DNA of 64,000 nucleotides. Origin: Asanoa ferruginea. GTDB taxonomy: Bacteria; Actinomycetota; Actinomycetes; Mycobacteriales; Micromonosporaceae. Location: NCBI RefSeq assembly GCF_003387075.1, contig NZ_QUMQ01000001.1:8556001-8620000 (forward strand), written 5' to 3'. Made by a program: the position numbers and the translations under genes. Position 1 is the stretch's first letter; each line of letters begins with the position of its first letter. Below the pieces are notes generated by a model. It saw only the letters and a list, made by a program, of their open reading frames with translations. It did not search any database and had not been told where the DNA came from. Below are positions 45,371 to 54,303 of this stretch, piece after piece.

Positions 45371-46177
45371 GTGGTGTCTGACGACGATCCCGGGGTGGGC
45401 CGACGCACGGTGACCGACGCCGAAGCCCGCCGGGCCAGCCGGGGCTGGTGGGACAAGGATGCCGACGCCTACCAGGCCGAGCACGGTGGCTTCCTCGGCG
45501 AGGTGGATTTCCGCTGGTGCCCGGAGGGTTTGCGGGAGGCCGACGCCCACCTGCTCGGCCCGATCGCGGGGCGGCGGATCATCGAGGTCGGTGCCGGCGC
45601 CGCGGCCGCCGCGCGCTGGCTCGCCACGCAGGGTGCGCAGGTCGTTGCCACCGATCTCTCCGGCGGCATGCTCCGGCACGCTGTGACCCAGAACACAGCA
45701 TCGGGTGTACGGCTGCCGCTGGTCCAGGCCGACGCGCTGGCGCTGCCGTTCCGGACCGAGGCGTTCGACATCGCGTTCACCGCCTTCGGCGCCGTGCCGT
45801 TCGTGGCCGACTCCGGCGCACTGATGCGCGAGGTGTTCCGGGTGGTGCGACCGGGCGGGCGGTGGGTGTTCGCGGTGACCCACCCGATGCGGTGGATCTT
45901 CCTGGACGACCCGGGCGAGGGCGGCCTGGTGGCCGTCCACTCCTACTTCGACCGCCGTCCCTACGTCGAGACCGCCGCCGGCGGGGCGCCGACCTACGTC
46001 GAGCAGCACCGCACGCTCGGCGACCGCATCCGCGAACTGGTGGCCGCCGGGTTCGTGCTCGAAGACCTGATCGAGCCGGAATGGCCCGAGGGGCACACCC
46101 AGATCTGGGGCCAGTGGAGCCCGCTGCGCGGCCGCCTCTTCCCTGGGACCGCGATCTTCGTCGCCGCCAGGCCCTAG
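45371..46177 (+). CDS. Class I SAM-dependent methyltransferase
   Basis: A 268-residue methyltransferase: WWDKDADAYQAEHGGFLG near the start, motif I IIEVGAGAAAAARW, then VVATDLSGGML and VVRPGGRWVFAVTHPMRWIF. A methyltransferase of this type next to rpsA is, from memory, a recurring actinobacterial arrangement. GTG at 45371 or 45374. The substrate is unknown. Confidence 0.87.
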   Translation: MVSDDDPGVGRRTVTDAEARRASRGWWDKDADAYQAEHGGFLGEVDFRWCPEGLREADAHLLGPIAGRRIIEVGAGAAAAARWLATQGAQVVATDLSGGMLRHAVTQNTASGVRLPLVQADALALPFRTEAFDIAFTAFGAVPFVADSGALMREVFRVVRPGGRWVFAVTHPMRWIFLDDPGEGGLVAVHSYFDRRPYVETAAGGAPTYVEQHRTLGDRIRELVAAGFVLEDLIEPEWPEGHTQIWGQWSPLRGRLFPGTAIFVAARP

Positions 46178-46234
46178 CGCCACCGCCGCCCGCTCGCGCT
46201 GCGGCGCGGCGCGTGCGGGTCGAGAATCACATTC

Positions 46235-47743
46235 ATGGCCCTCCCTGTCTTCCGCACCAAGAGCATCGAGCGGTCCATTCAGGAGACGGACGAGCCCGGG
46301 CACAAGCTCAAGCGCGAGTTGAGCGCCCTGGACCTGACCGTCTTCGGCGTGGGCGTGATCGTAGGTACCGGCATCTTCGTGCTGACCGGCCAGCAGGCGG
46401 CCCGCAACGCCGGCCCGGCCATCGTCATCTCGTTCCTGCTCGCCGCGGTGGTCTGCGCGCTCGCCGCGCTCTGCTACGCGGAGTTCGCGTCGACGGTGCC
46501 GGTGGCGGGGAGCGCCTACACGTTCGGCTACGCCACGCTCGGCGAGCTGGTCGCCTGGATCATCGGCTGGGACCTGGTGCTGGAACTCGGCCTCGGCGCG
46601 GCGGTGGTGGCGCGCGGCTGGAGCGCGTACCTCCAGACGCTCTTCGGTCTGCCCACCTGGCTGGCCGGTGACGACGCCATCCCGGACTGGGGTGCGATCT
46701 TCATCGTGGCCCTGCTGACCGTCGTCGGCGTGGTCGGCACGAAGCTGTCCGGGCGGGTCACCGGCATCCTGGTCGCGATCAAGGTCGCGGTGGTGCTGTT
46801 CGTGATCGGCCTGGGGCTGTTCTACATCACGTCCGACAACTGGAGCCCGTTCGTGCCGCCGGGCCAGCCCGCGCCCGGTGTCTCCGGTGGCGAGGAGCCG
46901 CTGCTCCAGGCGCTGCTCGGCGTGGTGCCGCAGCAGTTCGGCGTCTTCGGCATCGTGGCGGCGGCGTCGATCGTCTTCTTCGCCTACATCGGCTTCGATG
47001 TCGTCGCCACCACGGCCGAGGAGACCCGCAACCCGCAACGCGACGTGCCCCGCGGGATCCTGTGGTCGCTCGGCATCTGCGCCGTGCTCTACATGGCGGT
47101 CGCTTTCGTGGTGACCGGGATGTCGAAATACTCGTCGCTGGACACCGGCGCCCCGCTGGCGAAGGCGTTCACCGACGTCGGCGTCGACTGGGCGTCGAAG
47201 GTGATCTCGGTTGGCGCCGTCTGCGGCATCACCACGGTGATCCTGGTGCTGCTGCTCGGCCAGTCGCGGGTGCTGTTCGCGATGTCGCGCGACCACCTGC
47301 TGCCGCCAGCGGTGGCGCGGGTGCACCCGCGGTTCGGCACGCCGTGGCTGATCACGATCGGGACGGGCGTACTCGTGGCGCTCGTGTCCGGGTTTGTTCC
47401 CCTGTCGAAGCTGTCGGAGCTGACGTCGATTGGCACGCTGTTCGCGTTCGTCGTCGTCGCGATCGGCGTGGTGGTGCTGCGCCGCACCCGGCCCGACCTG
47501 CCCCGCGCCTTCCGCACCCCGTGGGTGCCGGTGCTGCCGATCGTCGCGGTCATCGCGTGCCTCTGGCTGATGATCAATCTGCCGGTCGATACGTGGATCC
47601 GGTTCGTGGTCTGGATGGCGATCGGCTTCGTCCTCTACTTCGCCTACGGCATGCACGCCGCCGGCCGCCGGCGCGCGGCGGAGGCGGAGGCGGAGGAGCC
47701 GACGGCGGTCTCCCCCGCTCCCGAACCGCACGACCGGGTGTGA
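46235..47743 (+). CDS. APC-family amino acid permease (cationic amino acid transporter type)
   Basis: A 502-residue transporter with about twelve membrane segments. The first segment carries GVGVIVGTGIFVLTG, the APC signature, and FVAYIGFDVVATTAEE-like FFAYIGFDVVATTAEETRNPQRDVP matches the CAT subgroup. It should import basic or branched amino acids with protons. The C-terminal tail is Glu/Ala-rich and cytoplasmic. Confidence 0.92.
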   Translation: MALPVFRTKSIERSIQETDEPGHKLKRELSALDLTVFGVGVIVGTGIFVLTGQQAARNAGPAIVISFLLAAVVCALAALCYAEFASTVPVAGSAYTFGYATLGELVAWIIGWDLVLELGLGAAVVARGWSAYLQTLFGLPTWLAGDDAIPDWGAIFIVALLTVVGVVGTKLSGRVTGILVAIKVAVVLFVIGLGLFYITSDNWSPFVPPGQPAPGVSGGEEPLLQALLGVVPQQFGVFGIVAAASIVFFAYIGFDVVATTAEETRNPQRDVPRGILWSLGICAVLYMAVAFVVTGMSKYSSLDTGAPLAKAFTDVGVDWASKVISVGAVCGITTVILVLLLGQSRVLFAMSRDHLLPPAVARVHPRFGTPWLITIGTGVLVALVSGFVPLSKLSELTSIGTLFAFVVVAIGVVVLRRTRPDLPRAFRTPWVPVLPIVAVIACLWLMINLPVDTWIRFVVWMAIGFVLYFAYGMHAAGRRRAAEAEAEEPTAVSPAPEPHDRV

Positions 47744-47782
47744 GGCGGTTTGGCGGGTTCTTCCCCGGGTATCCGGCTGCAC

Positions 47783-47986
47783 ATGGGACTCCAGAAGGGC
47801 GACAAGGTCAGCTGGAAGAGCCACGGCCAGCAGGTCATGGGCACGGTCGAAGAGAAGATCACCAAGCGCACCTCGGCGGCCGGCCGGACAGTGGACGCGT
47901 CGGAGGACGAGCCGCAGTATCGCGTGCGCAGCGTCCACACGGGTCAGGACGCCGTGCACACCGAGGACGCTCTGCACCGCGAGTAA
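47783..47986 (+). CDS. DUF2945 / HVA1-family small protein
   Basis: A 67-residue protein: GLQKGDKVSWKSHGQQVMGTV, ITKRTSAAGRTVDAS, then EPQYRVRSVHTGQDAVHTEDAL. This is the compact Tudor-like fold of the hypervirulence-associated (DUF2945) family. ATG at 47783 gives the family N-terminus; TTG at 47750 is less likely. The function is unknown. Confidence 0.8.
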   Translation: MGLQKGDKVSWKSHGQQVMGTVEEKITKRTSAAGRTVDASEDEPQYRVRSVHTGQDAVHTEDALHRE

Positions 47987-48076
47987 CCCCGGCGCTGGCG
48001 AAATCCAGCCGCGGGCGGCCCGTCGTGTTCGACGGGCCGCCCGCTCCGGTCGACCCCTACCAGGCAGCCGCACCCG

Positions 48077-50764
48077 TCAGTGGTCGGCGCTGTTCCAGTC
48101 GCGGCCCAGGCCGACCGAGACCTCGAGCGGCACCGCCAGCGGGTAGGCGCCGCCCATGGCCTCGCGGACGATCGCCTCGAGTTGCTCGCGCTCCCCCGGC
48201 GCGACCTCGAACACCAGCTCGTCGTGGACCTGGAGGAGCATCCGGGAGCCGAGGCCGGCCTCCTTGATCGCCGCGTCGACGCGGAGCATCGCGACCTTGA
48301 TGATGTCGGCGGCGGAGCCCTGGATGGGTGCGTTGAGCGCCATCCGCTCGGCCATCTCGCGGCGTTGGCGGTTGTCGCTGATCAGGTCGGGCAGGTAACG
48401 GCGGCGGCCGAGGATGGTCTCGGTGTAGCCGTCCTGACGGGCCCGGTCGACGACGGCCCGCAGGTAGTCGCGGACGCCACCGAAGCGGTCGAAGTATTCG
48501 TCCATCAGGCCGCGCGCCTCGTCGGCGCCGATGCCGAGTTGCTGGGACAGGCCGTAGACGCTCAGCCCGTACGCCAGGCCGTAGTTCATGGCCTTGATCT
48601 TGCGCCGGTGGTCGGCGGTGACCTCCGCGAGCGGAAGCGTGAAGACCGATGACGCCGTGGCCGCGTGGAAGTCGGCGCCCGAGTTGAACGCGTCGATCAG
48701 GGCCTCGTCTTTCGACATGTCGGCCATGATGCGCATTTCGATCTGGCTGTAGTCAGCCGTCAGCAGCGTCTCGAACCCCTCGCCGACCACGAACGCCCGC
48801 CGGATGCGACGGCCTTCCTCCGTGCGGATCGGGATGTTCTGGAGGTTGGGGTCGGTCGACGAGAGCCGGCCGGTAGCGGCGACGGTCTGGAAATAGGTCG
48901 TGTGGATGCGGCCGTCGTCGGACACCGACTTGAGCAGCCCGTCGACAGTGGACTTGAGCTTGGCGACGTCGCGGTGCCGCAGCAGGTGCTCGAGCAGCGG
49001 GTCGCCGGTCTGCGCGAACAGCCCCTGCAACGCGTCGGCGTCGGTGGTGTAGCCCGACTTGATCCGCCGTGTCTTCGGCAGCTCGCGCTCGGTGAACAGG
49101 ATCTCCTGCAACTGCTTCGGAGAGCCCAGGTTGAACTCGCGCCCGTGCACCGCGTAGGCCGCCTGGGCCGCCGCCTTCACCTCGGCCGCGAAGTGCGCCT
49201 CGATGTCGGAGAGGTAGTGGGTGTCGGCCGCTATGCCGACCTGCTCCATGCGGGCGAGCACCTCAGACAGCGGCAGCTCGACGTCGGCCATGAGGCGGAT
49301 GGAGAGCTCACCGTCGCGGGACAGCTCGGCGTCGATCGCCTCGGCCAGGTCGAGCGTGGCGCGGGCGTGCAGCATCAGGTTTTGCTCGACGATGCCCTCG
49401 TCGGCGCCCAGGCCGTCGATGGTGAGCTGGCCGGTCTCCGGCGTGTCGACCCGCAGCTCGCGGTGCAGATAGCGCAGCGCGAGATCGGCCAGGTCGTAGG
49501 TGCGCTGGTCGGGCCGGGCCAGATAAGCGGCGATGGCCGTGTCACGGGCGACGCCGCGCAGCTCCCAGCCGCGGGCGGCGAAGGCCAGCCGGGCGGGCTT
49601 GCTGTCGTGCAGCACCTTGGGGTGCTCCTCGGAGACGAGCCACGCCGCGACCGCGTTCTCGTCGCCGGGCTCGAGCTGGGTCGGGTCGAACCAGGCGGCC
49701 GGCCCGTCGGCGGTGGCCAGCGCGATGCCGGTCAGCTCGCCGGTGCCCCGCCCGAAGTGCCCCGCGACGGCCACGCCGGTCGGCACGCCGGGCCGCACGT
49801 GCTCGGCCAGCCAGGGCCCGACCGCACCGGCGGCGAGGACCTCGCCGAACAGGTCGAACCCGGACTCGGCCTCAGGCTCGACGGCGTCGAGGTATTGATA
49901 GAGCCGCTCGCGCAACACCCGGAACTCGAGGGCGTCGAAGACCTGGTGCACGGCCTCGCGATCCCACCCGTGCCAGCGCGCGTCTTCGGGACCCATCGAC
50001 AGCTCGAGGTCGCAGACGAGCGCGTTGAGCTCGTAGTTGCGGATCACGTTGGCGAGGTTGGCCCGCAGACTCTCGCCGGCCTTGCCCTTGATCTTGTCGG
50101 CATTGGCGATCACCCCGTCGAGGCCGCCATACTCCTTGATCCACTTAGCCGCGGTCTTGTCGCCGACCCCGGGCACGCCCGGCAGGTTGTCACTGGTCTC
50201 GCCGACCAGCGCGGCCTTGTCGCGGTAGCGCTCCGGCGGCACGAAGTATTTGGCCTCGACCGCCTCGGGATTCATCCGCCAGACCTCGGACACCCCCCGC
50301 ACCGGATAGAGCACGGTCACGTGCTCATCGACCAGCTGGAACGCGTCGCGGTCACCGGAGCTGATGATCACCTCCATGCCGGCGTCGCGCGACCGCTTGG
50401 TCAGCGTGCCGATCACGTCGTCGGCCTCGTAGCCGGCCTTCTCCACCACCGGGATGCGCAGCGCGGCGAGCACCTCTTTGACGAGGCTGACCTGCCCCTG
50501 GAACGGCTTGGGCGTCTCGGACCGCCCGGCCTTGTATTCCGCGTAACGCTCGGTGCGGAACGACTGCCGCGACACGTCAAACGACACGATGATGTGCGTC
50601 GGCTTCTCGTCGCGCAGCATGTTGATCAGCATCGACGTGAACCCGAACACCGCGTTGGTCGCCTGCCCGGTCGCGGTGGAGAAGTTCTCCACCGGCAGGG
50701 CATGAAACGCGCGGTAGGCCAGCGAGTGGCCATCGAGCAGCAGGATCCGGGGTTGGTCGCTCAC
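48077..50764 (-). CDS. polA: DNA polymerase I
   Basis: An 895-residue polymerase. Residues 1-290 form the 5'-3' exonuclease (LLLDGHSLAYRAF, then GETSDNLPGVPGVGDKTA). The middle 3'-5' exonuclease domain lacks the metal-binding acidic motifs, as in other actinobacterial PolA, so it does not proofread. The polymerase domain has motif A LTADYSQIEMRI, motif B RRKIKAMNYGLAYG and motif C LLQVHDELVFEV. GTG at 50764 gives the family start (SDQPRILLLDG); the upstream frame to 50794 lacks similarity. A TAGCAT hexamer about 7 bases upstream suggests a leaderless mRNA. Confidence 0.96.
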   Translation of the reverse strand: MSDQPRILLLDGHSLAYRAFHALPVENFSTATGQATNAVFGFTSMLINMLRDEKPTHIIVSFDVSRQSFRTERYAEYKAGRSETPKPFQGQVSLVKEVLAALRIPVVEKAGYEADDVIGTLTKRSRDAGMEVIISSGDRDAFQLVDEHVTVLYPVRGVSEVWRMNPEAVEAKYFVPPERYRDKAALVGETSDNLPGVPGVGDKTAAKWIKEYGGLDGVIANADKIKGKAGESLRANLANVIRNYELNALVCDLELSMGPEDARWHGWDREAVHQVFDALEFRVLRERLYQYLDAVEPEAESGFDLFGEVLAAGAVGPWLAEHVRPGVPTGVAVAGHFGRGTGELTGIALATADGPAAWFDPTQLEPGDENAVAAWLVSEEHPKVLHDSKPARLAFAARGWELRGVARDTAIAAYLARPDQRTYDLADLALRYLHRELRVDTPETGQLTIDGLGADEGIVEQNLMLHARATLDLAEAIDAELSRDGELSIRLMADVELPLSEVLARMEQVGIAADTHYLSDIEAHFAAEVKAAAQAAYAVHGREFNLGSPKQLQEILFTERELPKTRRIKSGYTTDADALQGLFAQTGDPLLEHLLRHRDVAKLKSTVDGLLKSVSDDGRIHTTYFQTVAATGRLSSTDPNLQNIPIRTEEGRRIRRAFVVGEGFETLLTADYSQIEMRIMADMSKDEALIDAFNSGADFHAATASSVFTLPLAEVTADHRRKIKAMNYGLAYGLSVYGLSQQLGIGADEARGLMDEYFDRFGGVRDYLRAVVDRARQDGYTETILGRRRYLPDLISDNRQRREMAERMALNAPIQGSAADIIKVAMLRVDAAIKEAGLGSRMLLQVHDELVFEVAPGEREQLEAIVREAMGGAYPLAVPLEVSVGLGRDWNSADH

Positions 50765-50771
50765 CCGAGCG

Positions 50772-50777
50772 ATGCTA
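50772..50777 (-). promoter_or_regulatory. Candidate -10 element for leaderless polA transcript
   Basis: TAGCAT on the minus strand ends 7 bases before the GTG at 50764, the spacing expected when transcription starts at the start codon. No ribosome binding site is visible. A clear -35 at 17-bp spacing was not found. Confidence 0.35.
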
Positions 50778-51061
50778 GTCGCCGGGTACGACAAGTTGTC
50801 CGGCGGTCCCGCGCAGTTTCGTCCGCGATGTCCAGATCAAGGGATTGCTGGCCCGGGTCCGTCCCGGTCCGGACCGTCGCTCCCGCCGGGGACCGCTCGC
50901 TACGCGTCGCTGCCAGGCCCGCGACACGAACGCTTCCTCTCCTGTCAGCCCTCAATATCGTGGCCGGCGCGCCGCGTGGGGTGCTGGCCGAGTGTCCTGG
51001 GCGCCAGGCAACAGCGAGCGGGCGTCGGTGGCCGGGCTGGGACGTGCGGGCATTGCCGGCG
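50778..51061. other. Region upstream of polA, no gene recognised
   Basis: About 285 bases, open in several frames but with no family resemblance. Composition is GC-rich like coding DNA. It ends at the left 26-bp direct repeat that borders the 23-bp array. Confidence 0.4.
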
Positions 51062-51691
51062 GAGGTCCCGCACGGCCAGCGATGGCGACAGAGGTCCCGA
51101 CCGCCGAATGCGGCAAAGGTCCGACCGCCGAAGGCAGCATGTCCCGCCCGACCGCCCGGCACCAGGTCCGACGCCGGAGGGAGCAGGTCACGACCGCCGA
51201 AGGCAGCAGAGGTCCCACCCGACCGTCAAAGGCAGCAGGTCCGACCGCCAGAGGCAGCAGGTCCCGACCGACCCCCGGAGGCACTAAGTCACGACCGCCA
51301 GAGGCAGCAGGTCACGACCGCCGAAGAGAGCAGAAGTCCCGACCGACCGCCGAAGGCACCCGGTCCGACCGCCGAAGGCAGCAGGTCACGACCGTCGAAG
51401 GCAGCAGGTCACGACCGTCGAAGGCAGCAGGTCACGACCGTCGAAGGCAGCAGGTCACGACCGACCGTCGAAGGCACCAGGTCCGACCGCCAGAGGCAGC
51501 AGGTCACGACTGCCGAAGGCAGCAGGTCACGACCGACCGCCGAAGGCACCAGGTCCGACCGCCAGAGGCAGCAGGTCACGACCGCCCGAGGCAGCAGGTC
51601 ACGACCGCCCGAGGCAGCAGGTCACGACCGCCCGAGGCAGCAGGTCACGACCGCCGGAGGCGGCAGAGGTCCCGCGCGGCCGGCGATGGCG
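51062..51691. repeat. About 24 tandem units of 23-bp modal length upstream of polA, bounded by 26-bp direct repeats
   Basis: From about 51098 to 51668 the unit CCGAAGGCAGCAGGTCACGACCG and variants of 22-29 bp repeat about 24 times with no spacers. Within units GGTC-n-GACC (n 1-2 bases) and GCC-n3-GGC recur as small inverted repeats; their loops vary more than their stems. Some units gain an extra GACC. The array is flanked at 51062-51087 and 51666-51691 by direct repeats GAGGTCCCGC(A/G)CGGCC(A/G)GCGATGGCG. All plus-strand frames stay open because the unit lacks stop codons. Confidence 0.93.
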
Positions 51692-52140
51692 TCTGATGAA
51701 GCCATCGCGGAAAGACCGGCGCCGTAGGCCTCGCGCCTGCTGGAATGCTCCCCGGTGCGGGCGGCGTTCACCCAGCCGCACCTCACGGGGTGGCAACTGC
51801 CCGCGCCGCCGCTGACGGTCCGCCGCTGCCCGGCGCGGGCGCCGCGGGCAGCGGGCCGCCCGGTCCGAGGGCTCGCGCCGGTGTCGACGCCGGACACCCA
51901 TGATCGTTTGCAGCGGAGCTGCACGATTCGGGCCCTGCGGCATGATCATGTGTGTCGGATCTGCACGACACGCCGCGCCAGGTGTCGATGGGGCGCACAC
52001 GATCAAGCGCGGCCGACCGGGCGGTATCGACCAGATGCAAACGATCGCCGATCAGAACCCGGCGCCGCCATCCGCCGGCGAGTCGACGGCGCCACGCCGG
52101 TCCTGGACCAGGCCGTGGGAGATCTAAGATCTGCCCCGGG
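51692..52140. other. Intergenic region between the 23-bp array and the marR gene
   Basis: About 450 bases without a convincing gene. At 51900-51983 a 42-bp degenerate direct repeat is visible: ATGATC(G/A)T(T/G)TG at 51900 and 51942, each followed by CGGA(G/T)CTGCACGA. Further GATC-rich variants follow up to about 52050 (CACACGATCAAGCG, AAACGATCGCCGATC). The remainder shows nothing recognised. Confidence 0.5.
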
Positions 52141-52623
52141 CTAGCCCTCGGTGTCGGGGCCGGCCGCCGGGAGGCTCGTCGTGGCCTGGCCCAGAGCCGC
52201 GCGGAACGAGCGGTAAGGATCGGCACCGAGCAGCGAGGCCAGGCCCTGCTCGATTTGGCTTACGAAGTCGTCGGTCAGGTTCATGAAACGCAGACCGCGC
52301 TCGGTCGGGACGATCAGTTTTGCCCGGCGGTCGGCGGGGTCGGGCTCGCGGCGGACGTACCCCAGGCGTTCCAGTTCGTCGATGATCGCGCCCATTGTCT
52401 GTTTGTTGCGACCAGCCAGACGGGCCAGCTCGCTCGGGCGGGTGCCTTCCTCGTCCAGAAAAGCCAGCACCGCGCCGTGTCGGGGGCGGGCGTCGCTGAA
52501 TCCCTGTGCCGCCGCCCGCGCGAAGATCTCGCGCTGGACGCGCGCCGAGAGCTGGACCGCCAGGATGCCGAGGTCCGGGTCCTGCTCCTTGCGTGTGCTG
52601 CGCTTCATATTTGGTCCATTCAT
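52141..52623 (-). CDS. MarR-family transcriptional regulator
   Basis: A 160-residue MarR repressor (155 if it starts at ATG 52608). The winged helix reads RPSELARLAGRNKQTMGAIIDELERLGYVRREPDPADRRAKLI, with the DxRxK wing. It lies divergent from an NmrA-type oxidoreductase gene, and a palindrome overlaps both promoters, the usual layout for a repressor that controls its neighbour and itself and is released by a small molecule. Confidence 0.9.
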   Translation of the reverse strand: MNGPNMKRSTRKEQDPDLGILAVQLSARVQREIFARAAAQGFSDARPRHGAVLAFLDEEGTRPSELARLAGRNKQTMGAIIDELERLGYVRREPDPADRRAKLIVPTERGLRFMNLTDDFVSQIEQGLASLLGADPYRSFRAALGQATTSLPAAGPDTEG

Positions 52624-52650
52624 TGGACGGTCACACTCTTGGACTATATC
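52614..52650 (+). promoter_or_regulatory. Divergent promoter and candidate MarR operator
   Basis: The palindrome GTCCA-TTCAT-TGGAC (52614-52628) overlaps the -35 hexamer TTGGAC (52623-52628) of a plus-strand promoter whose -10 is TATATC (52645-52650), spacing 16. A second TTGGAC lies at 52639-52644. On the minus strand TATAGT (52643-52648) can serve as the -10 for marR. A repressor bound at the palindrome would block both. Confidence 0.6.
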
Positions 52651-52700
52651 TTCGGTGCTGCGCGGCCGTGTGGAGGTCCGCGGAACTGGGAGGAACAGCC

Positions 52701-53543
52701 ATGACCATTCTGGTGACCGGAGCGAACGGCACCGTCTCGAGGGAGGTGCTTCGCGCGCTCGCCGGCAGGGAGCCCGTGCGGGCCCTGGTGCGCGACAAGT
52801 CGCGTGCGCCCGACCTCGACGGCGTCGAGTTCGTCGTCGGCGACCTGGACCGGCCCGACACCCTCGCGAAGGCGTTCGACGGCGTCGACAAGCTGTTCCT
52901 GCTGACGCCGATGGGTGCCCACGCACCGGCGCAGAGCATGAACGCGCTCTGGGCCGCCCGGCAGGCCGGGGTCGAGCACATCGTGCGGCTCTCCGCTATC
53001 GGCGCGGCGCACGACGCGCCCACTCGCAACGGGCGGCTGCACGCACTCTCCGACGCCGAGTTGCAGCAGTCGGGCATCCCCTGGACGATCCTGCGGCCCA
53101 GCAACTTCATGCAGAACCTGTTCGGCGCGGTCAACGGCAACGAGCTCTACGGCGTGTTCGGTGACGGCCGGGTGGGTGTGGTCGACGTGCGGGACATAGC
53201 CGCTGTCGCCGCCGAGGTGCTCGCCAACCCGAAGCCGCACGCCGGGAAGATCTACACGCCTACCGGCCCGGCCAGCGTTTCGCTGCACGACGCCGCGGAG
53301 GAGATCGGGCGGGCGCTCGGCAAGCCCGTGCGCTACGTGCCACAGAGTCCGGAGGAGACCCACGCCGCGCTGCGGGACGCCGGCCTCGACGAGTGGATGG
53401 CGGCGGCGCTGACCGAATACCGGGCCGCCTATGGCTCCGGGTGGGGCGACTTCACCAACGACCACGTCGCCACCGTTGTCGGGCGGGAGCCACACAGCCT
53501 CGCCGACTTCATCCGCGACCACCGCGACCGGCTAGAGAGCTAA
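52701..53543 (+). CDS. NmrA/SDR_a5-type NAD(P)-binding oxidoreductase
   Basis: A 280-residue atypical SDR: ILVTGANGTVSREVLRAL for NAD(P), FVVGDLDRPDTLAKAF, LTPMGAHAP and WTILRPSNFMQNL. The family includes NmrA-like redox sensors and quinone reductases such as QorB, often repressed by a linked MarR-type or HxlR-type regulator. ATG at 52701 has GGAGG at 7 bases. Probably responds to quinones or electrophiles; inferred. Confidence 0.88.
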   Translation: MTILVTGANGTVSREVLRALAGREPVRALVRDKSRAPDLDGVEFVVGDLDRPDTLAKAFDGVDKLFLLTPMGAHAPAQSMNALWAARQAGVEHIVRLSAIGAAHDAPTRNGRLHALSDAELQQSGIPWTILRPSNFMQNLFGAVNGNELYGVFGDGRVGVVDVRDIAAVAAEVLANPKPHAGKIYTPTGPASVSLHDAAEEIGRALGKPVRYVPQSPEETHAALRDAGLDEWMAAALTEYRAAYGSGWGDFTNDHVATVVGREPHSLADFIRDHRDRLES

Positions 53544-53551
53544 ATACGCCA

Positions 53552-53578
53552 GAGGCCCGGCCCGGTGGGCCGGGCCTC
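53552..53578. terminator. Bidirectional terminator between the NmrA-type gene and livF
   Basis: GAGGCCCGGCCC / GGGCCGGGCCTC forms a perfect 12-bp stem with a 3-base loop. It begins 8 bases after the oxidoreductase stop and lies 12 bases from the livF stop. No clear T-tract on either side, as is common in actinobacteria. Confidence 0.8.
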
Positions 53579-53589
53579 CGAAGCGCCCG

Positions 53590-54303
53590 TCAGGCGACGC
53601 CGAGGTAGGCGTCCTTGACCGCCGGGTCGTTGAGCAGCTCGCGACCCGAGCCTTCCTTCACGATCTTTCCGGTCTCGAGCACGTAGGCCCGGTGGGCGCG
53701 GGACAGCGCCTGCTGGGCGTTTTGCTCCACGAGCAGGATGGTCGTGCCGTCGCGCTCGTTGATCTCCGTGATGATCTCGAAGATCTGCTGGATCAGCATC
53801 GGGGCCAGGCCCATCGACGGCTCGTCGAGCAGGAGCAGCTTCGGCCGGCTCATCAGGGCCCGGCCGACCGCCAGCATCTGCTGCTCACCGCCGGACAGGG
53901 TGCCGCCCGGCTGCTTGAAGCGCTCGCGCAGCCGCGGGAACAGCTCCAGGACATGTTGGATGTCCTTGGCGATGTTGGCCGTGTCGCGACGGGTGTAGGC
54001 ACCCATCTCCAGGTTGTCCTTCACCGACATGCCCGGGAAGACGCCCCGGCCTTCCGGCGACTGGCAGATGCCCTGGATGACCCGCAGGTCGGCGCGCATC
54101 CGGGTGATGTCGGTGCCGTTGAACCGGATGCGGCCCGACGCCACCGCGTGCAGGCCCGAGATCGCCCGCATGGTGGTTGTCTTGCCGGCACCGTTGGCAC
54201 CGATCAGGGCCACGATCTCGCCCTGGTCGACGGTCACGGAGATGCCGTGCAGCGCCTGGATCCGCCCGTAGAGCAGGGTGATGTTGTCGACCTCAAGCAG
54301 CAT
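53590..54303 (-). CDS. livF: Branched-chain amino acid ABC transporter ATPase LivF
   Basis: A 237-residue ATPase: Walker A GANGAGKTT, signature LSGGEQQML, Walker B LLLLDEPSMGLAP, the LivF hallmark. Last gene of the livKHMGF operon; it overlaps livG by 11 bases. With LivG it powers uptake through LivH and LivM. Confidence 0.95.
   Translation of the reverse strand: MLLEVDNITLLYGRIQALHGISVTVDQGEIVALIGANGAGKTTTMRAISGLHAVASGRIRFNGTDITRMRADLRVIQGICQSPEGRGVFPGMSVKDNLEMGAYTRRDTANIAKDIQHVLELFPRLRERFKQPGGTLSGGEQQMLAVGRALMSRPKLLLLDEPSMGLAPMLIQQIFEIITEINERDGTTILLVEQNAQQALSRAHRAYVLETGKIVKEGSGRELLNDPAVKDAYLGVA

Noticed and set aside
51098-51668. CRISPR array
   Set aside because: Units are contiguous with no unique spacers, the unit is short and variable, and no cas gene is present.
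48665-51727. A 1020-codon open frame on the plus strand antisense to polA and through the 23-bp array
   Set aside because: It mirrors polA for most of its length and then runs through stop-free repeats; its protein has no family pattern. High GC makes such antisense frames common.
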